A stretch of 12,376 bases of DNA from CAZCWX01 sp964502465. Its GTDB lineage: Bacteria; Desulfobacterota; Binatia; Bin18. The stretch spans positions 1-12,376 of the forward strand of contig CAZCWX010000335.1 of the NCBI GenBank assembly GCA_964502465.1, written 5' to 3'. Under the pieces are notes generated by a model. The model did not search any database, was not told the DNA's origin, and saw only the letters and a list, made by a program, of their open reading frames with translations. The position numbers were made by a program, and so were the translations under genes. Shown in pieces: positions 1 to 6,764 of this stretch; within the stretch, counting starts at the first letter, position 1, and each line of letters starts with the position of its first letter.

Positions 1-28
1 CCGGAGTCTGGAGTCCGAGGTCCGGGGT
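1..28. repeat. Degenerate 7-bp tandem repeat, 4 units
   Basis: Four consecutive heptads of a CCGGAGT type can be read at 1-7, 8-14, 15-21 and 22-28 (CCGGAGT, CTGGAGT, CCGAGGT, CCGGGGT). The array may continue left of the window. On the minus strand it encodes part of the Pro/Thr-rich linker of the zinc-ribbon protein. Confidence 0.55.
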
Positions 29-269
29 TCGCGGGAGTTTGCCTTTTTCCTCTCTGCTTTGCTTTTCTCTCTTTTCCCCGATTCTCCGATTCTCCGATTC
101 TCCGTTTCCTCTTTGCTTCTGTCAGGGAAGTGCCGCAATGATCGCAAAAGGCTGCCTCAGGGCGGACCTGGTTCCCACACGAAGGGCACGCATGTTCCAG
201 TTTATTGCCGCAAGTCTCACAATACTTCGCGCCTTCACGGTTCTCGTGCTGACATTTCGGGCAAAACAT
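1..269 (-). CDS. Double zinc-ribbon protein, N-terminal part (runs off left edge)
   Basis: This reading frame starts at ATG 269 and stays open to the window edge (89 codons). An AGAGG sits 7 nt before the ATG. The first 45 residues form two consecutive zinc ribbons, each with two CxxC knuckles: C3/C6 with C17/C20, and C28/C31 with C42/C45. A basic, Lys/Arg-rich and then Pro/Thr-rich linker follows (about residues 50-89). In related environmental bacteria this type of N-terminal double ribbon commonly precedes a class III adenylate/guanylate cyclase domain and an AAA-type ATPase with TPR repeats. That continuation is an inference, because only the ribbon and linker are visible. The linker is encoded by short tandem repeats (8-bp units at 81-104, 7-bp units at 1-28), so its length may vary between strains. 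The gene is divergent from the VOC gene at 499. Confidence 0.7.
   Translation of the reverse strand, partial: MFCPKCQHENREGAKYCETCGNKLEHACPSCGNQVRPEAAFCDHCGTSLTEAKRKRRIGESENRGKERKAKQRGKRQTPANPGPRTPDS
81..104. repeat. Perfect 8-bp tandem repeat, 3 units, inside a reading frame
   Basis: The unit ATTCTCCG occurs three times head to tail at 81-88, 89-96 and 97-104 with no mismatch. It lies in the linker of the minus-strand zinc-ribbon gene. The unit is not a multiple of three, so gain or loss of one copy would shift the reading frame downstream. Confidence 0.85.
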
Positions 270-347
270 TCCCCAACCTCTGGACCTTGGCTGCTATCTG
301 CTCTATCACGAACAAACGAAGAAGCACAGAGAAAGATGGGGGATACA

Positions 348-382
348 ATAGGCCACAGGCAATAGGCTATAGGCCGCAGGGA
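348..382. repeat. Degenerate 7-bp tandem repeat, 5 units
   Basis: Five heptads follow one another: ATAGGCC, ACAGGCA, ATAGGCT, ATAGGCC and GCAGGGA. They lie in the 229-bp divergent spacer (270-498) between the zinc-ribbon gene and the VOC gene. I see no other gene in that spacer. Confidence 0.6.
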
Positions 383-498
383 GGAGGAAGGCGGTCCACT
401 TCCCGTAATACGCTTCACATAGCACCCATGCTCAAGCAACTCCTGGGCTTCTTGGCGGTATTGTGGTAAAGCCCCATAACAAAGGAGGAAGTTTTTTT

Positions 499-936
499 AT
501 GGCGGAACTATTTCACGTCGGACTGACCGTCGAGAATCTGGAGCGGTCGATCGCTTTTTATCGTGATGTCGTGGGGATGAAAGAACATGAATGGAAGATC
601 ATGAACGCCAAGAGCAAGGAGTTCGATACGCTCACCAACAACCCAGGCGCGGAGTTAAAGGTCGCGCATCTGACTCTTGATCCCTTCATGCTCCAGCTCA
701 TCGAGTATGTCGCGGGCGGAGGAACGACATTGGATCTTCACCACAACAACGTCGGGAGTCCACATCTTTGTATCTACGTTCCTGATGTCGAAGCCAAATA
801 CAAAGAGCTGCAGCAGCGCGGAGATGTGACGATCACCTCTGGTCTGGTACAGATCGCGCCGAACATGCGGAGCTTCTACACAGAAGACCCAGACGGCGTG
901 CCAGTCGAGTTCTTGCAGAGAACGGATAAGCAATAA
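499..936 (+). CDS. VOC-family (glyoxalase-fold) metalloenzyme
   Basis: This 145-residue protein has the paired beta-alpha-beta-beta-beta modules of the vicinal oxygen chelate superfamily. The first module begins at FHVGLTVENLERSIAFYRDV (residues 5-24) and the second around residues 88-140. All four canonical metal-ligand positions appear filled: H6 and E69 in the first module, H89 and E137 in the second. The protein therefore probably binds one divalent metal in a cupped site. The family includes glyoxalase I, methylmalonyl-CoA epimerase, extradiol dioxygenases and fosfomycin-resistance enzymes. Nothing here separates these, so no substrate is assigned. The start at ATG 499 is chosen over an in-frame GTG at 463 because a strong AAAGGAGG lies at 481-488, 10 nt upstream of the ATG. 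It is a stand-alone cytosolic gene. Confidence 0.85.
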   Translation: MAELFHVGLTVENLERSIAFYRDVVGMKEHEWKIMNAKSKEFDTLTNNPGAELKVAHLTLDPFMLQLIEYVAGGGTTLDLHHNNVGSPHLCIYVPDVEAKYKELQQRGDVTITSGLVQIAPNMRSFYTEDPDGVPVEFLQRTDKQ

Positions 937-954
937 ATCATCACCCCTCACCCC

Positions 955-1118
955 GGCCCTCTCCCGCAAGGAGACTGCTTAAAAACTCGCCGTTCACCCT
1001 TCGACATGCTCAGGGCGAACGAGTCGGGGATTGAAATCGTTACAGATTTTCCGTTCGTGCTGAGCCTGTCGAAGCACGAGGAACCTTTTTTAAGCACTCT
1101 CGCAAGGGCAGAGGGCCC
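955..1118. repeat. Interspersed palindrome split by a later insertion
   Basis: GGCCCTCT at 955-962 pairs with AGAGGGCC at 1110-1117, and CCC at 963-965 pairs with GGG at 1106-1108. The two halves belong together but are separated by the element at 972-1100. Joining the flanks and keeping one copy of CGCAAGG restores a GCAA-looped hairpin with an 11-bp stem and one bulged base. It is of the same CCCTCTCCC/GGGAGAGGG type as the intact copy at 4985-5009. Confidence 0.6.
972..1100. mobile_element. MITE-like 129-bp element with terminal inverted repeats and 7-bp target duplication
   Basis: The left end reads AGACTGCTTAAAAA (972-985). The right end, read inward on the other strand, is AGAGTGCTTAAAAA (1100-1087), so 13 of 14 positions match. 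The element is flanked by identical CGCAAGG heptamers at 965-971 and 1101-1107, consistent with a target-site duplication. It has no coding capacity. Inside are two REP-like palindromes, one around TTCGACATGCTCAGG (1000-1014) and one at 1054-1079 (TCGTGCT/AGCACGA). It would depend on a transposase supplied elsewhere. The alternative is a chance arrangement of adjacent REP-like repeats. Confidence 0.5.
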
Positions 1119-1149
1119 TTCATAGCAACATGTTACAACCAAGAGTGAT

Positions 1150-1740
1150 TTACTGCTTGGCGACAACGTACCGCTGGTAATCCTCAGGTGTGTCGATATC
1201 CGCCAAGATGCCAGGGTCGTCGAGGGGGAGTTCACGGACGCGGGAAGGATCTTTCCGCACAACCACCTTCGCTCCCTGGTCAAGCGGCGCGGCTAAAATT
1301 TCCCCATATATATGACTGGAGAATAAGACCGGATGTCCACGTTTCCCTTGATAGGAGGCAATAAGAATCGGCAACGGCGCAGCCCGAAATGAGTTGATAA
1401 GCGCCTTGATCGTCGCGGCGGAGACCAGGGGATGATCGACCAGATTTACCACCGCCGCCTCACTGTCAGATGAAAGCGCACCGATCCCCACCATCAGCGA
1501 AGACAACTGCCCCTGGAAGTACCGAGAGTTCACCACTGTGCGTAGAGCTGGGTGAGCTGGTAACGCCCCGCGCAGTTCCTCGGCACGTGCACCCAGGACA
1601 ACAATCAGTTCATCGACCCCAGCGGTCAGAAATGCTGAGCAAATGCGCTCGATGAAAGTTTGCCCCTGGTAGCGCAGCAGCGCCTTAGGCGACCCCATAC
1701 GCCGGGATTCACCCGCTGCGAGCAGGAGGCCGGAAATCAT
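1150..1740 (-). CDS. mocA: MocA-like molybdenum cofactor cytidylyltransferase
   Basis: This 196-residue protein is a nucleotidyltransferase of the MobA/MocA type. It carries the N-terminal nucleotide-binding signature LLAAGESRRMGSPK (residues 6-19), the NSRYFQGQLSSLMVGI segment (71-86) matching the family's NxxxxxGQxSSL block, and VDHP (101-104) where the metal-binding Asp normally lies. A GHPVLF block (135-140) and GILADIDTPEDY (177-188) complete the MocA pattern. MocA transfers CMP from CTP to molybdopterin-Mo, giving MCD, the cofactor form used by xanthine-dehydrogenase-family hydroxylases. The gene lies directly after xdhC on the same strand, so the two are probably translationally coupled. 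ATG 1740 is 7 nt past the xdhC stop. A GTG at 1755 overlapping the xdhC stop is an alternative start. The substrate could in principle be another NTP, but the xdhC linkage supports MocA. Confidence 0.85.
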   Translation of the reverse strand: MISGLLLAAGESRRMGSPKALLRYQGQTFIERICSAFLTAGVDELIVVLGARAEELRGALPAHPALRTVVNSRYFQGQLSSLMVGIGALSSDSEAAVVNLVDHPLVSAATIKALINSFRAAPLPILIASYQGKRGHPVLFSSHIYGEILAAPLDQGAKVVVRKDPSRVRELPLDDPGILADIDTPEDYQRYVVAKQ

Positions 1741-1747
1741 GCGGAGG

Positions 1748-2899
1748 TTACCCACTAAACTTCAATGGCCCGCTCGGTCGAGCCTTCGCCGCCAATGAAA
1801 TCGTCTCGAAGGGACCGTGACGGCGGACCCGAACAATTTCCGCAGCAATCGCGACCGCAATTTCAGCCGGAGTCTCAGCCGCGACATCCAACCCGAGAGG
1901 GGTATGCACGCGACTCAGTTCCTCAGGTCTATAGCCCTGTTCGGCCAGGCGTTCGAGTGTGGCTTTTGAGCGACGCTTGCTGCCAATCATGCCGAGATAC
2001 CCAGGGTTCTTTTTGAGGATAGTCCGCACCGAGGCCTCATCCCACGTGTGACCACGAGTCACCACCACAGCAAAAGTGTGCTCGTTAATATCCAGGCTCT
2101 CAAGTGTCTCAACAAATGGACCGACCCGAATCTCGGTCGCATGCGGGAACCGCTCACGGCTGGCGAACGCCCAGCGATCGTCCACGATGACTGTGCGAAA
2201 GCCCATCAGGTAGCCGATCTCACAGAGCGGCTGAGCAATATGGCCACCACCAACAATCAAGAGCGTTTGGAGACCGGGTTGCACATCGACAAAGACACGC
2301 GGCCAATCCTGTCCACGCACAACCGCATCTTCAACCAACTCGCCTTCGGGGGAAAGAGAAAAGAGCCGAGGGATCCCCGCCGAGACTGAGGCAGCAAAAG
2401 TCCGCACAGCTGCCGGGTCCAGCGACAACCGCGGAGTCAGGCTGACACCTTCCGGCAGAAGAGAGAGGCAGCTTTTGGTTCCGGCAGGCAGATTCGCAAT
2501 AGGGTGAATAGCCGTCACCAAAGCAGTCGGTCGGCGTGCCTGTGTCGCCTCGGCCAGGGCATGGGCTAACGCTTGGTGCTCCTCCGGTCGCCAGAGATCG
2601 AGCGCCACATCCATCAAGCCGCCGCAAACCTGTATTTCATCTTGATCGAAATCGCCGGTGAGATCGACCTCGACAATTCGTGGGGGCATATTTTGCTCAA
2701 ACAGAGGAAAGGCGCGACGCAACACCTCTCCTTCTCCGCACCCGCCGCCAATGGTCCCAAAGGGCTGGCCCTCGCGCGGCACAACCATCTTGGCACCTAC
2801 CTCGCGCGGCACCGAACCACGGGTACGAATGATTGTCGCTAATACAAAAGGCTTACCATGAGTAAGCAACTCTTCAGCCCGATCCCAAAGATTTTCCAT
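1748..2899 (-). CDS. xdhC: XdhC/CoxI family molybdenum hydroxylase maturation factor
   Basis: This 383-residue protein has the two-domain XdhC layout. The N-terminal XdhC/CoxI domain includes RTRGSVPREVGAKMVV (25-40) and GTIGGGCGEGEV (48-59). C54 and C92 (in VCGG) are the conserved cysteines. The C-terminal Rossmann-type domain begins at LLIVGGGHIAQPL (213-225) and continues with VTRGHTWDE (280-288), YLGMIGSKRR (301-310) and HTPLGLDVAAETPAEIAVAI (332-351). All of these are family blocks. XdhC proteins bind the mature molybdenum cofactor, allow its sulfuration, and deliver it to xanthine-dehydrogenase or CO-dehydrogenase-type enzymes in the cytoplasm. With the downstream mocA it forms a maturation unit, but no hydroxylase subunit gene is present in the window. 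ATG 2899 is the first start; TAGGA upstream is a weak ribosome site. It is divergent from the gene at 3056. Confidence 0.88.
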   Translation of the reverse strand: MENLWDRAEELLTHGKPFVLATIIRTRGSVPREVGAKMVVPREGQPFGTIGGGCGEGEVLRRAFPLFEQNMPPRIVEVDLTGDFDQDEIQVCGGLMDVALDLWRPEEHQALAHALAEATQARRPTALVTAIHPIANLPAGTKSCLSLLPEGVSLTPRLSLDPAAVRTFAASVSAGIPRLFSLSPEGELVEDAVVRGQDWPRVFVDVQPGLQTLLIVGGGHIAQPLCEIGYLMGFRTVIVDDRWAFASRERFPHATEIRVGPFVETLESLDINEHTFAVVVTRGHTWDEASVRTILKKNPGYLGMIGSKRRSKATLERLAEQGYRPEELSRVHTPLGLDVAAETPAEIAVAIAAEIVRVRRHGPFETISLAAKARPSGPLKFSG

Positions 2900-2946
2900 T
2901 ACGCATGATCCTACTGAACGTCCGCAGGGAAATCAACGGAGAACCA

Positions 2947-2975
2947 TTGCCGTACTACTCGAACTGTCATATCTT
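2947..2975 (+). promoter_or_regulatory. Possible sigma-70-type promoter for the lipoate-ligase-like gene
   Basis: TTGCCG (2947-2952) and TATCTT (2970-2975) are separated by 17 bp. Each matches the -35 or -10 consensus at four of six positions. The site lies in the divergent spacer and points towards the gene at 3056. This is consensus matching only, and other pairings are possible. Confidence 0.25.
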
Positions 2976-2998
2976 AACAAACCGTCAAGGCATTCAGT

Positions 2999-3029
2999 CG
3001 TTCGTGCTGAGCTTGTCGAAGCATGAACG
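2999..3029. repeat. REP-like palindrome of the TTCG/GCTCAG family
   Basis: CGTTCGTGCT (2999-3008) pairs with AGCATGAACG (3020-3029) at nine of ten positions around an 11-nt centre. The core, CTGAGCTTGTCGAA, differs by one base from the core inside the element at 972-1100. It covers the most upstream ATG (3023) of the following reading frame, which makes that ATG an unlikely true start. Confidence 0.7.
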
Positions 3030-3055
3030 GAATTTTTTGTCCCTTGCTGAAGATC

Positions 3056-4117
3056 ATGCGCATGCGCTTTCTCTTGCAAGAAGTCAGTACTCCAGCACTG
3101 AACCTGGCAACAGATCTATTCTTTCTTCAGACAGTGCGGAAAACTGGAACCCCAATACTCCGTGTCTATACTCTCCCCGGAGATGTGATACTACTTGGCC
3201 GCTATCATGCGAGCAACCAGTTACCCGATACGGCTACGCCGACTCTGGCACGTCGTCTGAGCGGTGGTCGAGTTGTCCCGAGCGGTCAGGGATTTGTCCA
3301 GTTTTCTCTGATCTTTCCCCATCGCTCAGCCTTGGTCTCTGATAACCCCTACAATCTGGCACCATTTCAAGTGCTCAACCGCCACGTGCGAGGGGTGCTG
3401 CAAGGGCTGAAAGCGGGAGGCATCGAGGCATTCTATCCGGGGCGAGATCTTCTCACCGTGCGGCAACAGCCTCTTGGTTGGATCTCGTTTACGACTGAAG
3501 ACAGCGGCGCTCTACTGTGTGAAGGCGGATTCGCAGTAAATCGAGATCTCAGTCTTCTGCCTTACCTGCTTGATCGGGCCGACCCACACGGTGTCATCCC
3601 TTGCCAGTTCTTCGCGCCTGAGCAAGTGACCAGCCTGGAGCGTATGACCGGGCAGGCATTCACTCTCACCCAAGTCGCTGGGATGTTGCGACATGGCTTC
3701 GCTCAACAGCCTGCTCTCGAGGTCAACGATCAGGACCTGAGTACAGAAGAACAAGAAGCGATCTCGGCTCTTGTTGAGCGCTCCCCTCTCCATACATGGC
3801 TCCAGAGCCGACCCCTTCGGCTTGATTTCCCCTTTCACGCCACCACAACAATCCAGCTTGGCATCCTGCAAGTACGCTTCGCTCTCAGTACAAAACAAAC
3901 TCTTACGGCGGTTCAGTTCAGCGGCGACTTCATAGCGAACCCCGCGGCGATCACCGCGCTAGAGCAAGGCCTCTGTGGCTGTCCCTTGGAGCGAGACGCC
4001 TTGGGGAGAGCAGTGGATCGGACATTTTTGCAACCTGAGCATTACCTGCTGGGCATTGGTCCACTGCAGACGATTCCTGAGACGATTCTGAAAGGGCACC
4101 TTTCAAGTAGTCAGTAG
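3056..4117 (+). CDS. Lipoate-protein ligase-fold (BPL/LplA/LipB family) protein, catalytic Lys not seen
   Basis: This 353-residue protein resembles the lipoate/biotin ligase fold. LLGRYHASNQ (46-55), ARRLSGGRVVPSGQGFVQFS (65-84) and GRDLLTV (129-135) correspond to the LplA motifs RRxSGGGAV and GRNDIxV. True ligases then carry a lysine (GKKISGS-type) that contacts the acyl-adenylate. Here the aligned stretch reads RQQPLGWISF (136-145) with no lysine, so catalysis is doubtful. A C-terminal region after about residue 250 may match an LplA accessory domain. Possible roles are an acyl-carrier or transferase variant, or a binding protein. Start: ATG 3056 (or ATG 3062) begins just before the conserved N-terminal strand; ATG 3023 lies inside a palindromic repeat. 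The TAG stop (4115-4117) lies in a 7-bp tandem repeat. A HEAT-repeat gene follows 42 bp downstream on the same strand. Confidence 0.65.
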   Translation: MRMRFLLQEVSTPALNLATDLFFLQTVRKTGTPILRVYTLPGDVILLGRYHASNQLPDTATPTLARRLSGGRVVPSGQGFVQFSLIFPHRSALVSDNPYNLAPFQVLNRHVRGVLQGLKAGGIEAFYPGRDLLTVRQQPLGWISFTTEDSGALLCEGGFAVNRDLSLLPYLLDRADPHGVIPCQFFAPEQVTSLERMTGQAFTLTQVAGMLRHGFAQQPALEVNDQDLSTEEQEAISALVERSPLHTWLQSRPLRLDFPFHATTTIQLGILQVRFALSTKQTLTAVQFSGDFIANPAAITALEQGLCGCPLERDALGRAVDRTFLQPEHYLLGIGPLQTIPETILKGHLSSSQ

Positions 4118-4126
4118 CCAGTAGAG
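4106..4126. repeat. 7-bp tandem repeat, 3 units, containing a stop codon
   Basis: The heptads AGTAGTC, AGTAGCC and AGTAGAG follow one another at 4106-4112, 4113-4119 and 4120-4126. The TAG stop of the preceding gene (4115-4117) lies in the second unit, so the last residues (SSSQ) are partly repeat-encoded. Confidence 0.6.
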
Positions 4127-4159
4127 GAGAAAAACCGCTATTCCTTATCTCCGAATTTT

Positions 4160-4984
4160 ATGAATGTCACTCAAATCACTCAGCAACTCTTCTCGAATGA
4201 TGTTTCGACACGTCTCGCTGCACTCGCGGCATTAGCCGCACAGGACGCGCAACACCCTCTGTCACCAGAGATCTGCCGCGGGCTGCTCTCATGTCTTGGA
4301 CACAGTCGGAAGAACGTCCAGCGTGGAGCTGCTGCTCAGCTCGTGCGCTTCGCTGGGACGCAGCCAGAGATCGTCCAAGCCCTCTGTACCAAACTGACCG
4401 ATCCCGATCCCCGCGTGCGTTGGACTGCGGCATTCACCCTCTCACAGATCGACTTACCCGATCCTGTCCCTCTCCCTGTCTTGGTTGAGAATCTGGGGCA
4501 TGAGGAAAGCGATCTACGCTGGGCTGCAGCAACCGCCGTTCTCCGACTGGCAACTCAACACCCGTCGGTTATTGCAGAGTTGATACGGTGGGCTCGTACT
4601 GGCAATGCAGTGCAGCGACGTATGGCACTCTATTGCCTCCGCGATCTTGCACAAACAGGAGCTGAGGCGATAGCCGTGTACCGTGCGAGTCTCCATGATC
4701 CCGACCCGATGGTCCGTTTAGGCAGTTTGTCATGCCTCGGGAAGCTCAGAGTCGCTGCTGTTGAATCTCAAGAGATCCTCCTGGGAATGCTGGAAGCCGA
4801 TCCTGATCTTGGTGTGCGCCGCGCTACGGCGGTGACCCTTGGCCAGCTTGGGAATTCCACTGCCCAAGTGGTTGCAGCGCTCACCAGAGCAACTCATTCA
4901 GGGGATGTTGGGCTGAGTAAAGCAGCAGTAGGAGCGTTAGGAAAACTCCAGTCACACGACAACTGGAGAAGGCCCTCACCCTAA
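4160..4984 (+). CDS. HEAT-repeat protein
   Basis: This 274-residue protein is built almost entirely of paired helices in HEAT-like repeats, with the usual DPDPxVRWxAAxxL pattern. Clear repeat hearts are at DPDPRVRWTAAFTLSQI (81-97), ESDLRWAAATAVLRLA (116-131), DPDPMVRLGSLSCLGKL (180-196) and DPDLGVRRATAVTLGQLG (214-231), with weaker ones at both ends. HEAT solenoids serve as protein-binding scaffolds, and some bacterial ones act in phycobilin lyases or signalling. No enzymatic motif, signal peptide or membrane segment is visible. It follows the lipoate-ligase-like gene and may share its transcript. The final residues (RRPSP) and the stop codon fall in an interspersed palindromic repeat (about 4970-5009), so the native C-terminus may have been replaced by repeat insertion. 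It converges on the DUF6178 gene. Function unknown. Confidence 0.8.
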   Translation: MNVTQITQQLFSNDVSTRLAALAALAAQDAQHPLSPEICRGLLSCLGHSRKNVQRGAAAQLVRFAGTQPEIVQALCTKLTDPDPRVRWTAAFTLSQIDLPDPVPLPVLVENLGHEESDLRWAAATAVLRLATQHPSVIAELIRWARTGNAVQRRMALYCLRDLAQTGAEAIAVYRASLHDPDPMVRLGSLSCLGKLRVAAVESQEILLGMLEADPDLGVRRATAVTLGQLGNSTAQVVAALTRATHSGDVGLSKAAVGALGKLQSHDNWRRPSP

Positions 4985-5009
4985 CCCTCTCCCGCTTTGC
5001 GGGAGAGGG
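4985..5009. terminator. Perfect 11-bp stem hairpin between convergent genes (REP-like, possible bidirectional terminator)
   Basis: CCCTCTCCCGC (4985-4995) pairs perfectly with GCGGGAGAGGG (4999-5009) around a TTT loop. It sits one base after the HEAT-gene stop and 42 bp from the DUF6178 stop. There is no T-run on either side, so it is not a textbook intrinsic terminator. It belongs to a dispersed repeat type also seen, interrupted, at 955-1118. Its position between two convergent 3' ends fits mRNA end protection or termination in both directions. Confidence 0.6.
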
Positions 5010-5050
5010 CGAAAACTGCCCACCTCACAGGCACAATCCACTAGCCACCC

Positions 5051-6715
5051 CTATGTCGCTATTAACAGCCCCTCAATGAACCTCAGATCGGCAGTTGTGG
5101 CATCAACCGCCAGCGCCTCACGCAGCTTTTCGCGGGCATGCGCAGCAAGAACGAGAATCGCCTCTTCCTCTTCTGAGGTCCACTGGCAATGGTGGGAGCC
5201 AACCGCCACGAACGTCGCACTTTCTTCTTCGATGTGTTTCCTTCGTAGCCGTTCTTGTAGCACCACCAGTTCTGCGCGACTCAACGGTCGTACCGCAGTT
5301 CGTTCCTCCACTACCCAACGTGCAAAGGCGGTATTCCACAGAACCTCTAAGGTTATCCCCTCAGTTGCACGTCCTTCAGGAAGCAATCCCCAATGCTGCA
5401 TGGCGGCAAACCACCGAGGAACCTGCGCGAGGACCGTTTCCACTTGCTGGACCTCACTCAAAGTACGAAAACGTTGATAGAGGATCTCTCCTGGTGTCAC
5501 CAAACCAAGAAAAAAGCGCACAGGTCGCCGCTGTACCCCCAGACAGGTTTCCTGGAAGGGCGAGTCGAGATATGCAACCCAGTGGGGGATGCCACTCTGC
5601 CGTAAGTGCACATCAATCTGTTTGAGCCCTTGTTGTAAGCGCGCAATCAGATTCACACCAACCTGGAAAAAAGGACGGAGAGTGCACTCGTGCAAGAGCC
5701 GCGACGCAACGGCTTCCTCACTTTGGGCGATATAAGCAAGCCCAATGTTCAGATAATCATGGGTCAGTTCGACACAGCGTCGCACCTCGGCAAGCTCTCC
5801 AGGATCACACGCCTCGGCAATCACAACCTGGTTCGTGAGGTAAGCCAGCTCTTGGCTCACCAGTTCAAAGTCTCCAGCAGGAAGAACGGAAAGTGCTCGA
5901 ACGAGGAAGGAATCTGACACCTCAAGCAGTGAGAGAGCATGGTTCGGGGGAATCAGCTCCTCATCATGCGCAAAACGTAAAGGTGAGCGGGCAGCACGGC
6001 GATACCGGTCCAAGGAGACTAACTCTGGTGGGCGAAAGCGGAATAACTCTTGAGCGTCGTCATAGCTCGGGTACCCTCGGTCTGCCAGGCGTGCGTTGCG
6101 CCAGCGTAAGGCCGTTTCTTCTAATACACTTTCCAGATCAAAGAGGCTGTTCTCCAGCACATTTTTGTAGCAGTCGTAGTCCAGCACTCGTAGGCGTTCG
6201 AGTAAAAGCTGCAGAATCGGCTCTTCTTCGCCAAGAAAACGGAGCAGATATTGGTCGTCAAAGGTGAAATACCGTGTCTGATCGAAGCCTAGATCATCCT
6301 CTATGTCGGCTTTGCGCACCACCTCCAGATGGCCCTTCACCAGGAAAACTAACAGCTCGTTGTCAGCGTGCAGAAACCATTCGGCCAGTTTCCCACTGCC
6401 AGCCTCGTCAAGCAGCATCAACCAGGACAGCATCCGCCGATCATCGAGGTGATCCTTGCGCCAGCAGTCGAGATCGATCATGTCACGGACCTGCTCAGGC
6501 GCCGCCAGCGCCAGCAGTTCGACCGAATCAGCAAGGCCCACCTCTTTGAGCGTATACAAGAGCATTTCTGCAGAGAGTGCCCGAGTTAGGGCGACGCTGT
6601 GACGCGCCGAGAGGATCAATTCCTGGCGAGTTTTGGCATCGACCCGCGCGAGATGGTCGAGCTGTTCAGGAAGCGGTAATGGAGAAAATTGTTCTTTTGT
6701 CAGAATGTTCATCAT
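5051..6715 (-). CDS. DUF6178 family protein
   Basis: This 554-residue acidic, largely helical protein matches my recollection of the DUF6178 family, known mainly from deltaproteobacterial genomes and without assigned function. Segments I rely on are DLDCWRKDHLDDRRMLSWLM (81-100), the YFTFDDQYLLRFL region (149-161), ENSLFDLESVLEETALRWRN (188-207) and RLADRGYPSYDDAQELF (209-225). No signal peptide, membrane span or catalytic motif is evident. The start MM (6715/6712) has no purine-rich ribosome site. Instead the ATG is preceded, after one base, by a U-rich transcript of 7-bp repeats (6717-6744). It lies 71 bp downstream of the ICL/PEPM gene on the same strand, so co-transcription is possible but not shown. 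The family call is from memory of the pattern, not a search. Confidence 0.7.
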   Translation of the reverse strand: MMNILTKEQFSPLPLPEQLDHLARVDAKTRQELILSARHSVALTRALSAEMLLYTLKEVGLADSVELLALAAPEQVRDMIDLDCWRKDHLDDRRMLSWLMLLDEAGSGKLAEWFLHADNELLVFLVKGHLEVVRKADIEDDLGFDQTRYFTFDDQYLLRFLGEEEPILQLLLERLRVLDYDCYKNVLENSLFDLESVLEETALRWRNARLADRGYPSYDDAQELFRFRPPELVSLDRYRRAARSPLRFAHDEELIPPNHALSLLEVSDSFLVRALSVLPAGDFELVSQELAYLTNQVVIAEACDPGELAEVRRCVELTHDYLNIGLAYIAQSEEAVASRLLHECTLRPFFQVGVNLIARLQQGLKQIDVHLRQSGIPHWVAYLDSPFQETCLGVQRRPVRFFLGLVTPGEILYQRFRTLSEVQQVETVLAQVPRWFAAMQHWGLLPEGRATEGITLEVLWNTAFARWVVEERTAVRPLSRAELVVLQERLRRKHIEEESATFVAVGSHHCQWTSEEEEAILVLAAHAREKLREALAVDATTADLRFIEGLLIAT

Positions 6716-6716
6716 A

Positions 6717-6744
6717 GCGTAAAACGTAAAGCGTAAAATGCAAA
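6717..6744. repeat. 7-bp tandem repeat, 4 units, abutting a start codon
   Basis: The heptads GCGTAAA, ACGTAAA, GCGTAAA and ATGCAAA run from 6717 to 6744. The array ends one base from the ATG (6713-6715) of the minus-strand DUF6178 gene and so occupies the place of its ribosome-binding site. Confidence 0.65.
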
Positions 6745-6764
6745 TGAAACCTCAACAGTCCTTT

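Noticed and set aside
348..382. CRISPR array or iteron-type origin
   Set aside because: The units are 7 bp, degenerate and without spacers, and no cas, rep or dnaA-like gene or DnaA-box cluster is nearby.
376..475. Minus-strand frame reading like a peptide (LPQYRQEAQELLEHGCYVKRIT) upstream of the zinc-ribbon gene
   Set aside because: It looks slightly protein-like but has a stop just upstream near the VOC ribosome site, no start with a ribosome site, and runs into heptad repeats. At most it is an unrecognised gene fragment.
3023..3055. Upstream ATG 3023 as the start of the ligase-fold gene
   Set aside because: It lies inside a dispersed palindromic repeat with no ribosome site, and the extra 11 residues do not resemble the family N-terminus.
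5893..6267. Plus-strand frames opposite the DUF6178 gene
   Set aside because: They are composition shadows with no motifs and no ribosome sites, in DNA already accounted for by a 554-residue protein.
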